This document shows positions 33,747-41,067 of a stretch of 64,000 nt of DNA, piece by piece. Location: NCBI GenBank assembly GCA_964635875.1, contig CAZWRK010000001.1, positions 1-64,000 of the forward strand, read 5' to 3'. A model generated the notes under the pieces. It saw only the letters and a list, made by a program, of their open reading frames with translations. It ran no database searches and was not told the DNA's origin. Position numbers and translations under genes: made by a program. Numbering within the stretch: the stretch's first letter is position 1; each line of letters opens with the position of its first letter. Source of the DNA: CAZWRK01 sp964635875. Lineage in GTDB: Bacteria > Pseudomonadota > Gammaproteobacteria > Burkholderiales > Aquaspirillaceae.

Positions 33747-33911
33747 CTAGACGCGGGCCGGCTTTTGCGACGCCGGTTCGCTGTGTTGCACGGGCGGCTT
33801 GAGGGGAGCTTCGCCCGCGAGACGCGGACGGAGTCCCGGGGGCGACGGCGGGGCGGCCTCGGACCGCTTGAGCTGGCGGCCGAGAGCCGCTGCAAATTTC
33901 TTCGGATCCAT
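33747..33911 (-). CDS. Small basic Pro-rich protein
   Basis: A 54-residue protein (MDPKKFAAALGRQLKRSEAA) starting at 33911 with a perfect GGAGG seven bases upstream. The C-terminal half is Pro-rich and probably disordered. It precedes the 876-residue gene by 21 bases and is likely cotranscribed. Confidence 0.65.
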   Translation of the reverse strand: MDPKKFAAALGRQLKRSEAAPPSPPGLRPRLAGEAPLKPPVQHSEPASQKPARV

Positions 33912-33986
33912 CCGAAAACCTCCGGTAAAGCTGGTGGAGGCGTACTCTAGCGGATTGCCGGGTCGCGTTGGTAGGGCAACTGCCTG

Positions 33987-35294
33987 CTAGCGGTTACCCA
34001 GCTGGGCGATCCGCAGCTCGCGGGCCTTCGAGACGCACATGTCCTGGAACTCGGCGCCGGTCATATCGTCGCCCGCGGCGACCAGCTCCGCCTGCAGCGC
34101 GGGGTACTCGTCGAGAATACGGGCCGCGATCTTTCGGCGACCGGCTTCGGTGAGCTTCGGCATCGTGACCAGCCGATCGATACGGTTCTTGCGGACCAAG
34201 GCCGGGTCCAGCTCGTCGGGTTTGTTGGTCGTCAGCGCGACGAGCAGCCCGTTGCAGCGTTCGATGCCGTCGATGCAGTTCAGCAGGGCGTCGAACGTCA
34301 ATTTGACGTTCGGGCTGGCGGCGTCGCGGCCGTGGAACACGTTGTCGATGTCTTCGAACAGGGCCACGCAGGGGACGTTCGACATCATCCGCTGCCAATT
34401 CCGCTGCAGCTCGTCTTCAAACAGGGTCGCCAAGCTGTAGACGTACAACGGCAGATCGAGGTCTTCGGCGAGCGCTCGGATGAAGGCGGTCTTACCGGTG
34501 CCCGGCAGACCGCAGGCACCGATCCCGAACCGCCACGGCACCGAGTGCTCCTTGCACCACTTCTCGTCTTTCTTCCAGGCCTGGACCTCGCGGTAAATCT
34601 GTTCGAGCTCCGGCGACAACGCCAGCCGGGACATCGTGGAAACTTCCGGGTCTTCCGCAATCAGATCATCGGCGGTCCAGCGGAGCGGCGTGAAGGTCGG
34701 CAGCGTGTTGACGTCGTTGCTTCCCGAGGGGCCGTCGGAAGAAACTTCTGACGAATTGCCGAAGTTGGCTGGCTTTCCCACGGTGCCGACGACGTGAATA
34801 ACGCGATGCCGCCGCTGCCGTGTGGATGCAGTCGACTGTGAGTTGGCATAATCGACGGCACGCAAGATTAGCTCGTCGGCGTCGAATGTCCCGCGGATAA
34901 ACCGCAGCGTGAGCTTGTTACTGCTACTGCTGTTCGACGGGATTTGTCCTGCGCTATGTGACGTCTGCAAATTCTCGGAGCCGCGATTAAAGACGACCCA
35001 CAGCGGACGCCCGTTGATCCAGTACAGCGTCGTGCCGTTTGGCACACGGCGAAGGGCAACCGTAATCACGCGACCGACCGGTCGTACGAACATCAGGGCG
35101 CCGTCGTATAGCCGCGAGGCGAAGCGGTTCGGCTTGTGCTCGCGAAGCAGCCAGCCCGTAACGGCATAAGTCACCCAGTCGTCGGTGTCGTGCTTCTCCA
35201 GCACGTACTGGCTGCAGCGACTCAAGAAGTTCTTGATGTTCTGCCAGAAGCCCCAGATGACGGTCAGAAAGGCCAGCGATCCCAAAGATTCCAT
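33987..35294 (-). CDS. BCS1-like AAA+ ATPase with N-terminal membrane segment
   Basis: A 435-residue protein. An N-terminal hydrophobic segment (LGSLAFLTVIWGFWQNI) is followed by a beta-rich domain of about 130 residues (DGALMFVRPVGRVITVALRR), a Ser-rich linker and one AAA module. Walker A is GLPGTGKT (262-269), Walker B is ALFEDIDNVF (311-320), and VALTTNKPDELDPALVRKNR holds sensor 1 and the arginine-finger region with R-x-x-R-x-D-R. This matches the BCS1 subfamily, which handles folded proteins across membranes in mitochondria. Bacterial and phage relatives are poorly characterised. It sits near GroES, suggesting protein handling. Confidence 0.9.
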   Translation of the reverse strand: MESLGSLAFLTVIWGFWQNIKNFLSRCSQYVLEKHDTDDWVTYAVTGWLLREHKPNRFASRLYDGALMFVRPVGRVITVALRRVPNGTTLYWINGRPLWVVFNRGSENLQTSHSAGQIPSNSSSSNKLTLRFIRGTFDADELILRAVDYANSQSTASTRQRRHRVIHVVGTVGKPANFGNSSEVSSDGPSGSNDVNTLPTFTPLRWTADDLIAEDPEVSTMSRLALSPELEQIYREVQAWKKDEKWCKEHSVPWRFGIGACGLPGTGKTAFIRALAEDLDLPLYVYSLATLFEDELQRNWQRMMSNVPCVALFEDIDNVFHGRDAASPNVKLTFDALLNCIDGIERCNGLLVALTTNKPDELDPALVRKNRIDRLVTMPKLTEAGRRKIAARILDEYPALQAELVAAGDDMTGAEFQDMCVSKARELRIAQLGNR

Positions 35295-35302
35295 TCAACA
35301 CC

Positions 35303-35728
35303 TTAGAAAAAGAAATCGTCATTACGGCGGCGACTGGGTGCCCGCGCCGGCGACGGATCAGGAGTATCTTCCGTGACGACATGGACTTCGAGGTCGCGAC
35401 GTTCACGAACATTCAGCTCGGACATCAGTCGGCTATAGATACGACGAATTCCGTCGGCCGGCAGGTCCGGTCGCACCGTCAAGATCGTACCCAAAATGTT
35501 CAGGGCGTCGACGATGCCCGACTTACACCAGATCGGAAACTTCCACCGTTGGTTGTAGACGTGGATGACGAGGTCGCCGCTGTTGTTCTCGCCACGAACG
35601 ATCTCGGCACGGACCTGCGGAAAACCGTTCTCGCAGTAGTAGCCGGGGAACGGCGGCTTGGTCCGCTTGACCGGCACGTCGGGCGACAGCTCAATCGGAC
35701 CGACGAGGATGCGGCGATTACGTGACAT
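35303..35728 (-). CDS. Hypothetical protein
   Basis: A 141-residue protein. The start at 35728 (MSRNRRILVGPIELSP) lies in the last 11 bases of the upstream gene. It has a mixed alpha/beta middle (VIHVYNQRWKFPIWCKSGIV, then ILTVRPDLPADGIRRIYSRL) and a basic, disordered tail ending in DDFFF. No family is recognised. The acidic-aromatic DDFFF end resembles C-termini of single-stranded-DNA-binding proteins, which is only a hint. Confidence 0.7.
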   Translation of the reverse strand: MSRNRRILVGPIELSPDVPVKRTKPPFPGYYCENGFPQVRAEIVRGENNSGDLVIHVYNQRWKFPIWCKSGIVDALNILGTILTVRPDLPADGIRRIYSRLMSELNVRERRDLEVHVVTEDTPDPSPARAPSRRRNDDFFF

Positions 35729-36065
35729 TGGCAATGAGCCTCTTGAGCGCAGCGGCCGGCAATTGCCCATCGTTGTACATCGTGACGATGTTCCGCAGCA
35801 CCGCAGCGTACCGCAGCAGGCCGGCATCCGTAGAGTCACGCATGAGCGGTTCGACCTCGCCGGACTTGACGGTGATCACGTTCGACGGATGGCAATCTTC
35901 CTCAAGCAGCGTCAGGTCGCGACCCTGCTCGCCCATATCCTGCGACTCGCCGATGACCAAATAATCCTCGTACGGCTCTTCGTACCTAATACCGTACGAG
36001 ACCATGCGACCAAGATAGATGCCCCACTTGGTCGGCACCTGTTTCGTGATCGAGCCGCGTTGCAT
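35718..36065 (-). CDS. Hypothetical protein
   Basis: A 115-residue protein starting at an ATG that overlaps the upstream stop (TGATG). The first half is beta-rich (GIYLGRMVSYGIRYEEPYED), the second half helical (TDAGLLRYAAVLRNIVTMYN). No family is recognised. Confidence 0.7.
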   Translation of the reverse strand: MQRGSITKQVPTKWGIYLGRMVSYGIRYEEPYEDYLVIGESQDMGEQGRDLTLLEEDCHPSNVITVKSGEVEPLMRDSTDAGLLRYAAVLRNIVTMYNDGQLPAAALKRLIANVT

Positions 36066-36616
36066 CAATATGCATGCTTCGGGGCAAAGAAGCCGACATA
36101 TCCGCGGGCCGAAGATACGCCCAGATTGATTCGGCGATTTGCCGCTTCATACGCCTCGGCGGCCACGAAGCCGTTGCTGTTCATACCGGATACCCGGTAG
36201 AGCGCGCCGTTGTGGGCGATCACGTCGCCTTCGGCAAACGTGTGCATCTCTTCCGGAGGTCGAACAACCGATACCCAGCGGTTCGGAATCGTGACCGACT
36301 GCGTAGTCTCGACGACCTTCCGTACGAAGACTAAGCCTTCATACGACCACGGGATCACGAGCTTGCCAGCATGCCGGCCGGTGGCGTAATTCGTCAGCCA
36401 GATTTGCTTCTCGACATCGAGGTCGCGGACGAGGTTGATCGTATAGATCGTGTCACCGTCGATCTCGAAGTCGGTCCGTCCCCGGAACCGCTCGAGATCG
36501 ATCTTACACTGCAAGCCGCTGAGCGACTTGACGATGCCCAGAGTGTAAGGCTCGAACCGTTCCATCGGCGCCTCGAGCGCCGATGGAAGGTCGAGCATAA
36601 CGCGACGATCTCGCAT
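36065..36616 (-). CDS. Hypothetical protein
   Basis: A 183-residue, mainly beta-strand protein (IDGDTIYTINLVRDLDVEKQ; RWVSVVRPPEEMHTFAEGDV). It begins directly at the GroES stop and ends in a TGATG overlap with the next gene. No family is recognised. Confidence 0.7.
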   Translation of the reverse strand: MRDRRVMLDLPSALEAPMERFEPYTLGIVKSLSGLQCKIDLERFRGRTDFEIDGDTIYTINLVRDLDVEKQIWLTNYATGRHAGKLVIPWSYEGLVFVRKVVETTQSVTIPNRWVSVVRPPEEMHTFAEGDVIAHNGALYRVSGMNSNGFVAAEAYEAANRRINLGVSSARGYVGFFAPKHAY

Positions 36617-36963
36617 TACTTGTTGACCACCGCGATGATCGACGGGTGGTGGAAGATGCGATACTTCTTGTCGTCGATTTCGAATTCGCTGCCGGCGAAT
36701 TGTTCGAAGAGCACGTCGTCGCCGACCTTGACGCTGGTCGGCACGAAGTGACCGAACTGGTGCGTGCCCGGACCGACGGAGACGACGGTGCCGCGGTTGG
36801 TGCTCTTCTGAGCGCTCTCGGGCAGCACGATCCCGCCGGGCGAAACTTGTTCGGGCGGCGTCACGTCGACGATCACGTAGTCTTCGAGCGGAGTGAGTTT
36901 GAAGGCGGGCTTCGTTGCCCGCGGCGGCCGCGTACCGACGGCTCTGGATTTCTTGTCTGCCAT
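36616..36963 (-). CDS. groES: GroES-type co-chaperonin
   Basis: A 115-residue Cpn10 protein. The start at 36963 (MADKKSR) is preferred over a longer frame. KLTPLEDYVIVDVTPPEQVS is the first strand, SPGGIVLPESAQKSTNRGTV contains the mobile loop that contacts GroEL, VVSVGPG is the hallmark turn, and DVLFEQFAGSEFEIDDKKYR the final barrel strands. About 25 basic residues precede the fold. As in phages with their own Gp31 or GroES, it probably adapts host GroEL to fold phage proteins, perhaps the large polymerase subunits. No GroEL is seen here. Confidence 0.92.
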   Translation of the reverse strand: MADKKSRAVGTRPPRATKPAFKLTPLEDYVIVDVTPPEQVSPGGIVLPESAQKSTNRGTVVSVGPGTHQFGHFVPTSVKVGDDVLFEQFAGSEFEIDDKKYRIFHHPSIIAVVNK

Positions 36964-36975
36964 GATGGACCCCAA

Positions 36976-36987
36976 GTTAGTAAGAAC
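36976..36987 (+). repeat. Dispersed 12-mer GTTANTANNAAC, copy 6
   Basis: Plus-strand GTTAGTAAGAAC, reverse orientation to copies 1-5, located 12 bases upstream of the GroES start and between it and the tRNA cluster. Confidence 0.8.
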
Positions 36988-37032
36988 AAAACGTGGGATC
37001 AATTTACAGGCGATCGTTAATTCGACAAGCAG

Positions 37033-37108
37033 TGGCTCGCCCGGGATTCGAACCCGGAATCATCCGAGATTTTAAGTCCCAGTGGTCTGCCAGTTGCCTT
37101 AGCGAGCC
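37033..37108 (-). tRNA. tRNA-Leu (anticodon UAA)
   Basis: Acceptor GGCTCGC pairs with GCGAGCC. Anticodon loop CTTAAAA gives UAA. T-arm is CCGGG TTCGAAT CCCGG. The variable loop is short for a leucine tRNA, as in many phage leucine tRNAs. CCA is not encoded. Confidence 0.88.
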
Positions 37109-37112
37109 GTAG

Positions 37113-37186
37113 TAGTCGAGGAGAGATTCGAACTCTCAGCATCCAATGGTTTGAGCATCGGTGGTCTGCCGGTTGCCTACTCGACC
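37113..37186 (-). tRNA. tRNA-Leu (anticodon CAA)
   Basis: Acceptor GGTCGAG pairs with CTCGACT, including a terminal G-U. Anticodon loop CTCAAAC gives CAA. The T-arm loop is TTCGAAT. It has the same GGCAACCGGCAGACC-type D-arm as the neighbouring leucine tRNAs. Confidence 0.88.
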
Positions 37187-37190
37187 AAAG

Positions 37191-37261
37191 AGACGCGCGA
37201 GAGATTCGAACTCTCATCCGGCAACTTTGCAGGCTGCCACCTTCCCGTCGGCCAGCGCGTC
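37191..37261 (-). tRNA. tRNA-Cys (anticodon GCA)
   Basis: Acceptor GACGCGC pairs with GCGCGTC. Anticodon loop CTGCAAA on stem GCAGC/GTTGC gives GCA. T-arm GAGAG TTCGAAT CTCTC. Confidence 0.9.
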
Positions 37262-37266
37262 ATAAG

Positions 37267-37336
37267 CAGGGTCCCTCGGATTCGAACCAAGTTCATCGCG
37301 GTTGGAACGCGAGCCCTCTCCCAGGAGAAAGACCCT
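37267..37336 (-). tRNA. tRNA-Trp (anticodon CCA)
   Basis: Acceptor AGGGTCT pairs with GGACCCT with a terminal U-G. Anticodon stem TCGCG/CGCGA with loop TTCCAAC gives CCA. Discriminator G, as expected for tryptophan tRNA. Confidence 0.88.
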
Positions 37337-37340
37337 AAAG

Positions 37341-37428
37341 CGGAAGGCCCGGGAATCGAACCCGACGATCAGTTACGTCTCACCGATTAGCAATCGGTTG
37401 CGTCTAGCCATGTGACGCTCTGCCTTCC
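37341..37428 (-). tRNA. tRNA-Ser (anticodon GCU)
   Basis: Acceptor GGAAGGC pairs with GCCTTCC. Anticodon stem ACCGA/TCGGT with loop TTGCTAA gives GCU. A long variable arm and discriminator G fit a class II serine tRNA. Confidence 0.9.
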
Positions 37429-37432
37429 AAAG

Positions 37433-37516
37433 TAGGTCGAACAGGAGTTGAACCTGCAAGGCGCCGAAGCGCGGCGGGGTTACGGCCCGCTGAGCCTACC
37501 AATGCTCAATCGACCC
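37433..37516 (-). tRNA. tRNA-Tyr (anticodon GUA), unusual base 33
   Basis: Acceptor GGGTCGA pairs with TCGACCT. Anticodon stem GCGGG/CCCGC with loop CCGTAAC gives GUA. The base before the anticodon is C, where nearly all tRNAs have U. The long variable arm fits bacterial tyrosine tRNA. Confidence 0.8.
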
Positions 37517-37532
37517 AAACGAACACGAACAG

Positions 37533-37614
37533 CGGAAGAGCAGGGAATCGAACCCGTGGACCCCGAAGGGCAGCTGTTTTCGAGACAGTTTCCTCGACCA
37601 ACCGGACCTCTTCC
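37533..37614 (-). tRNA. tRNA-Ser (anticodon CGA)
   Basis: Acceptor GGAAGAG pairs with CTCTTCC. Anticodon loop CTCGAAA gives CGA. The outermost anticodon-stem pair is an A-C mismatch. Long variable arm and discriminator G fit serine. Confidence 0.87.
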
Positions 37615-37654
37615 GAATTGAGTTGCGAGTTTCAATTGAAAGTCGCAACTAAAG

Positions 37655-37729
37655 TGTCCCAGGAGGGATTCGAACCCCCATCCAGCAGCCCCTCAAGCTG
37701 CCCGCAGCTGCCAATTGGCGTACCGGGAC
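37655..37729 (-). tRNA. tRNA-Leu (anticodon GAG)
   Basis: Acceptor GTCCCGG pairs with CTGGGAC. Anticodon stem GCAGC/GCTGC with loop TTGAGGG gives GAG. Discriminator A. The variable loop is short. Confidence 0.85.
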
Positions 37730-37744
37730 GCAAACACGGACAAG

Positions 37745-37818
37745 TGGTTCAGGTGGGATTCGAACCCACAGCATCCCGCATTCTGAGTGCAGGTGGTCTG
37801 CCAGTTGCCTACCGAACC
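37745..37818 (-). tRNA. tRNA-Leu (anticodon CAG)
   Basis: Acceptor GGTTCGG pairs with CTGAACC. Anticodon stem CTGCA/TGCGG with loop CTCAGAA gives CAG. T-arm GTGGG TTCGAAT CCCAC. First tRNA of the cluster in the direction of transcription. Confidence 0.87.
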
Positions 37819-37822
37819 GCGT

Positions 37823-37948
37823 TTAGAGAGCGGCAGATAGCCGCGATAAACACCACGGCAAACTGAATAGGTAGGATGAGACCGAATAGAAGAGGGCGCA
37901 AAGACCCGCGGCTGCGTGCTGCGTCGGGTTGTGGGCGCCGTCGGTCAT
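37823..37948 (-). CDS. Small membrane peptide upstream of tRNA cluster
   Basis: A 41-residue peptide (MTDGAHNPTQHAAAGLCALF) with one hydrophobic C-terminal segment. AAGGA lies nine bases before the ATG at 37948. An overlapping frame also encodes a hydrophobic stretch, so the choice is not certain. It lies between a strong hairpin and the first tRNA. Confidence 0.45.
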   Translation of the reverse strand: MTDGAHNPTQHAAAGLCALFYSVSSYLFSLPWCLSRLSAAL

Positions 37949-37964
37949 GAGAGATTTCCTTGAA

Positions 37965-37992
37965 GGTGCGGGCATCATAGGATGCCCGCACC
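37965..37992 (-). terminator. Perfect 12-base-pair hairpin between 38009 gene and tRNA cluster
   Basis: GGTGCGGGCATC pairs perfectly with GATGCCCGCACC around the loop ATAG. It follows the stop at 38009 by 17 bases. On the minus strand a T-rich run precedes it and none follows, so it may be a bidirectional or processing structure for the tRNA transcript. Confidence 0.55.
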
Positions 37993-38008
37993 CGAAAGAA
38001 AAGAGCAA

Positions 38009-38401
38009 CTAAGCCGAATCAGGTTCGGGCTCAATTTTGTACGGCTTGCCGATCCACGCGATCTTCGACGGCAGTCGCATCGGCTTGTCGATGTCGTAGC
38101 CGAGGAAGTGCAGATCGTACCGCTTGCTGACGTCCTGCCGGAAGATGTTCGCGGTCAGGGTCGCTTCCAACTCACGGACCTGCACGGCTTCCGGCGGAGG
38201 CGGCGGTTTCGGCTTGCCGCGGATCGGTACGAAGGCCTCCGGCGGCGGGTAATTCTTCGGCCGCTCAAGCGGGACGGGCTGCCCGTTCGGCGCATACCGC
38301 ACGAGCAGACCCTTCCGCCACAGGCCGTTCAATCCCGACAGCTCCTCCTCGACGGAAGAGACTCGGTACTTCAGCTCGGGATCGTAAAGGTACCAGGGCA
38401 T
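38009..38401 (-). CDS. Hypothetical protein
   Basis: A 130-residue protein with a Pro-rich middle (KNYPPPEAFVPIRGKPKPPP). The N-terminal 45 residues contain a helical segment (RVSSVEEELSGLNGLWRKGL). The start overlaps the HerA-type gene stop as TAATG, so the two are coupled. No family is recognised. Confidence 0.7.
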   Translation of the reverse strand: MPWYLYDPELKYRVSSVEEELSGLNGLWRKGLLVRYAPNGQPVPLERPKNYPPPEAFVPIRGKPKPPPPPEAVQVRELEATLTANIFRQDVSKRYDLHFLGYDIDKPMRLPSKIAWIGKPYKIEPEPDSA

Positions 38402-40119
38402 TAGTCGTACAACGTCGGCGAAGGTGAAGCACGGCCGGACGAGCGTACGACCAGCCGTTTCGATTCGAGTCGCTGCAGATAGGCGTCACGGGTCGACCGT
38501 TTGTAGTCGGTCGCGTCCGTGATGGAATCTCCATCGATCCCGTCAGGATGGTCGAGCAGGAAGCGGAGCACCTTGGCTTCGCCTTCGGGCAGCCGGGCGA
38601 GCCAGTATTCTTGAAGAGCCGTACCGGTAGGCAAGGGTTCGAAATCACCGATCGCTTCCCGGCCGGCGTCGGTCGCCATGACGCGGCCGCCCTGCTCGAC
38701 GACGAAGTCCCGGTTCCGCAACCGCTGGATGTACGCATCCCGCGTCGACCGCTTGTAGCCGGTCAGCGTGGTCAGCTCGTCTTTGGTCGGGTTCTCGAAT
38801 TGCAGCACGGCCCGCAGAATCTTTCCCTCGCCGTCGGGCAGGCTGCCGTTGCCGGGGGCGGCGACGCGCGGCTTCGTGGGAACCACATGATTGGTGGTCG
38901 TTGCCGGGCGGCCGGGGAAGGTCGCCGCCAAGCGGGGCGGCTGCAACGCCGCCGGCATCGCCCGCGGTGGGTTGACCGACTTGCGGAGCTGCTCGGCGGC
39001 CGTGATGAGTTCGCCGTATTTGGCGTGGCCTGCAGCCAGCGTTTTGACGAGCTGTTCGGCGGCTTTCGTCGCCCGCTCGATCACCGCCTTACCGATACGG
39101 TCCGGCTGCGTCGGCGGGGCCGCTTTCGGGGCGGCGGCCACGGCCTTCTCCAGGTCGGCGATCTTCTTGTTGGCGGTCGCCATGGCCTTCTTCAGCTCCG
39201 CCGGATCGTTGGCCTTCTGCTCGGCCACGGCCGATGCCATCCGACCTTCCAGCTTCTTCAGGTCGACTTCGCCGAGCTGGGCCGGGACGATCCGCTGGGC
39301 GCCGGGCTTGGGCGTGGCGGACGAATCGAAGGTGTGCCGCAGGCGAATCTGCCGCTTGTCCATGATGTTGCAGCGCGGCGACCAGACCCAGGCTTGGCCG
39401 TCGGCCAAGGTCGGCAGCGTGTTGACGAGCGTGGCCGGCAGGTCATCGGTGCTGACGTTGTCTTCGAACCACTCCCGCAGGGCCTTCTTGTCCTGCGGCG
39501 ACGTGAGTCGGTGGCAGACGATCGTTTCCGCCTGGGTCAGCACGTTCTTGTTGAGCGTGGCAGCCCGCTGGCTGATCAACACGACGCCGAAGCCGGCATT
39601 CCGGCCGCGAGCCACGAGGTCTTCGATCGCTCCGACGGTCCGCGCGACTTCGCCGGTCACGGACTGCGGCACGAACAGCGGAGCCTCGTCGATCACGAGG
39701 GTCAGCGGCGTCCGGTGCTTGGTCCGCCCCTTGAGATGGTAAAGCTCCTCGGCCAGCTCGGTCACGAACCGCCGCTGGGCGTTCTTCCGCAGATGCCGCA
39801 GAGAGAGCACGACCGAGGCATGCTCCTCAACGAGGAACTCGGCAACCATCTTGCCGTCCTGCTCACGGAGCGGCAGATCGCCGTGCTCGCCGCCGAAGAC
39901 GAAGATTTGGTGCTTCGACGGCTTACCCTTGTCGGTCAGCCGATAGCCCCAGTGAGCGTCCGTCGGGTCGATGATCACGACCTGTCGGTTCTGCTCGCTC
40001 AGCTCTTCGACGATCACGCCGGCCGTGTTGGTCTTACCGCTGCCGCGGATACCGAGCACGCCGATCGTCTGGGTGGCGACTTCTTCCGGGAGGGACAAAT
40101 CCTTAGCGATACGCAGCAT
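38401..40119 (-). CDS. herA: HerA-type ATPase with tandem winged-helix repeats
   Basis: A 572-residue protein. The N-terminal 320 residues are a HerA/FtsK-like RecA-fold ATPase: Walker A GIRGSGKT (23-30), VVIIDPTDAHWG, Walker B LTLVIDEAPLFVP, and the sensor-like VVLISQRAATLNK. A coiled-coil/Ala-rich linker follows (KKAMATANKKIADLEKAVAA). The C-terminal 150 residues contain two similar winged-helix units, each with YKRSTRDAY followed by QRL. HerA works with NurA in archaeal end resection; phage and bacterial homologues with other partners often act in defence or DNA processing. No NurA is visible nearby. Confidence 0.85.
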   Translation of the reverse strand: MLRIAKDLSLPEEVATQTIGVLGIRGSGKTNTAGVIVEELSEQNRQVVIIDPTDAHWGYRLTDKGKPSKHQIFVFGGEHGDLPLREQDGKMVAEFLVEEHASVVLSLRHLRKNAQRRFVTELAEELYHLKGRTKHRTPLTLVIDEAPLFVPQSVTGEVARTVGAIEDLVARGRNAGFGVVLISQRAATLNKNVLTQAETIVCHRLTSPQDKKALREWFEDNVSTDDLPATLVNTLPTLADGQAWVWSPRCNIMDKRQIRLRHTFDSSATPKPGAQRIVPAQLGEVDLKKLEGRMASAVAEQKANDPAELKKAMATANKKIADLEKAVAAAPKAAPPTQPDRIGKAVIERATKAAEQLVKTLAAGHAKYGELITAAEQLRKSVNPPRAMPAALQPPRLAATFPGRPATTTNHVVPTKPRVAAPGNGSLPDGEGKILRAVLQFENPTKDELTTLTGYKRSTRDAYIQRLRNRDFVVEQGGRVMATDAGREAIGDFEPLPTGTALQEYWLARLPEGEAKVLRFLLDHPDGIDGDSITDATDYKRSTRDAYLQRLESKRLVVRSSGRASPSPTLYD

Positions 40120-40198
40120 GTTAATTCCCTATGCCGCGGCTTCCCTGCCTGGGTCATATAGTAAAAGCGAACCAGTGTAGCCCAGTTAATAAGAACAG
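40120..40198 (-). promoter_or_regulatory. Upstream region of the HerA-type gene with 12-mer and AT-rich box
   Basis: Seventy-nine bases between the stop at 40199 and the ATG at 40119. On the minus strand the 12-mer comes first, then an AT-rich box (TTTTACTATATGAC) about 40 bases before the ATG. The order is compatible with a promoter and its activator or recognition element, which is inference. Confidence 0.35.
40185..40196 (+). repeat. Dispersed 12-mer GTTANTANNAAC, copy 7
   Basis: Plus-strand GTTAATAAGAAC, reverse orientation, two bases after the TAG stop of the gene at 40199-40615 and 66 bases before the HerA-type ATG. Confidence 0.8.
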
Positions 40199-40615
40199 CT
40201 AGAGGCGTACCGTGCGGGTCCGCGTCCGCTCCCTGGTTTTATGACGATTGTCATGATTTGCCAAATAGACGGCGACCGTCGCCACGAGCCGTTGGTTGGT
40301 GCCGGCTTGCTGCAGCACGCTCATCATTCGCCGGATCACGTCGTACGGACAGGTACCGTCGGCGATCCCTACGGCGGCAGCCAGACCCTCGGCTTCCGGA
40401 ATCTCCTCGTGCGGAAACGCAAACCGCAGATCGTGAACACGGGAGGTCACGACAAGGCGACTGCCGCAAAGATAGTCATCGGCGCCGAACACTCCGGCCG
40501 GCAGCCATTTCAGAATCTTCAGGCCGATGGCCGGCGACATGACGACGACCGGCGGCCGGATGCCGTTTTCGGCCGCCCACGCTCTGGCCCGCTTTTCCAG
40601 CTCTGCACGTTTCAT
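40199..40615 (-). CDS. Hypothetical protein, paralogue of the next gene upstream
   Basis: A 138-residue protein. Its N-terminal half (RAWAAENGIRPPVVVMSPAI, then DYLCGSRLVVTS) aligns loosely with the 151-residue protein at 40612 (AWRARTGLEPNTVHMSRSTW, TLMGCRVITSD), suggesting duplication. The tail is Arg-rich and ends RTVRL. It starts with an ATGA overlap. Function unknown. Confidence 0.7.
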   Translation of the reverse strand: MKRAELEKRARAWAAENGIRPPVVVMSPAIGLKILKWLPAGVFGADDYLCGSRLVVTSRVHDLRFAFPHEEIPEAEGLAAAVGIADGTCPYDVIRRMMSVLQQAGTNQRLVATVAVYLANHDNRHKTRERTRTRTVRL

Positions 40616-41067
40616 AATTGCACCACACGTGATCGTTGTTCTGTTTCCGGCGTCGCCGGCGGTACACCGCGACGCAGCTCCAATAAATACTTGCGGATCG
40701 CTTCGATAGTAATAACGACGCGATCGTAGCGTTCATTCGGATTTTCGCGGCAGGCGATCTCGAGTTGCTGCTTTACAGTCCGCAACATGTCGAAGGCAGA
40801 TGAAGTCGCATCGACGTCGATATTGGTGTCGACAATCCGGGCAAACTCGAACAACGGAGCAGGGTCGGCCGTGGGTTCCGGGTCGCTCGTAATAACGCGG
40901 CAACCCATCAACGTGTGCTCACCCTGGTCGCCGTAGTGGGCAGGATCAACATTCGAGAGCCGGAGCAGGGAATACCACGTCGACCGAGACATGTGGACCG
41001 TATTCGGCTCCAGGCCGGTTCGTGCCCGCCATGCGGTCATCGCGGCGACAAATTGCTCGCGGTCCAT
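40612..41067 (-). CDS. Hypothetical protein with RxRVVxL tail
   Basis: A 151-residue protein, probable paralogue of the 138-residue neighbour. The C-terminal half is helical (YDRVVITIEAIRKYLLELRR). It ends SRVVQL. It begins directly at the ClpS-like stop. Function unknown. Confidence 0.7.
   Translation of the reverse strand: MDREQFVAAMTAWRARTGLEPNTVHMSRSTWYSLLRLSNVDPAHYGDQGEHTLMGCRVITSDPEPTADPAPLFEFARIVDTNIDVDATSSAFDMLRTVKQQLEIACRENPNERYDRVVITIEAIRKYLLELRRGVPPATPETEQRSRVVQL

Noticed and set aside
37033..37818. Regularly spaced repeats that might suggest CRISPR
   Set aside because: They are the T-arms and D-arms of nine tRNA genes.
38548..40161. Plus-strand frame of 537 codons
   Set aside because: Antisense to the HerA-type ATPase gene; no recognisable protein features.
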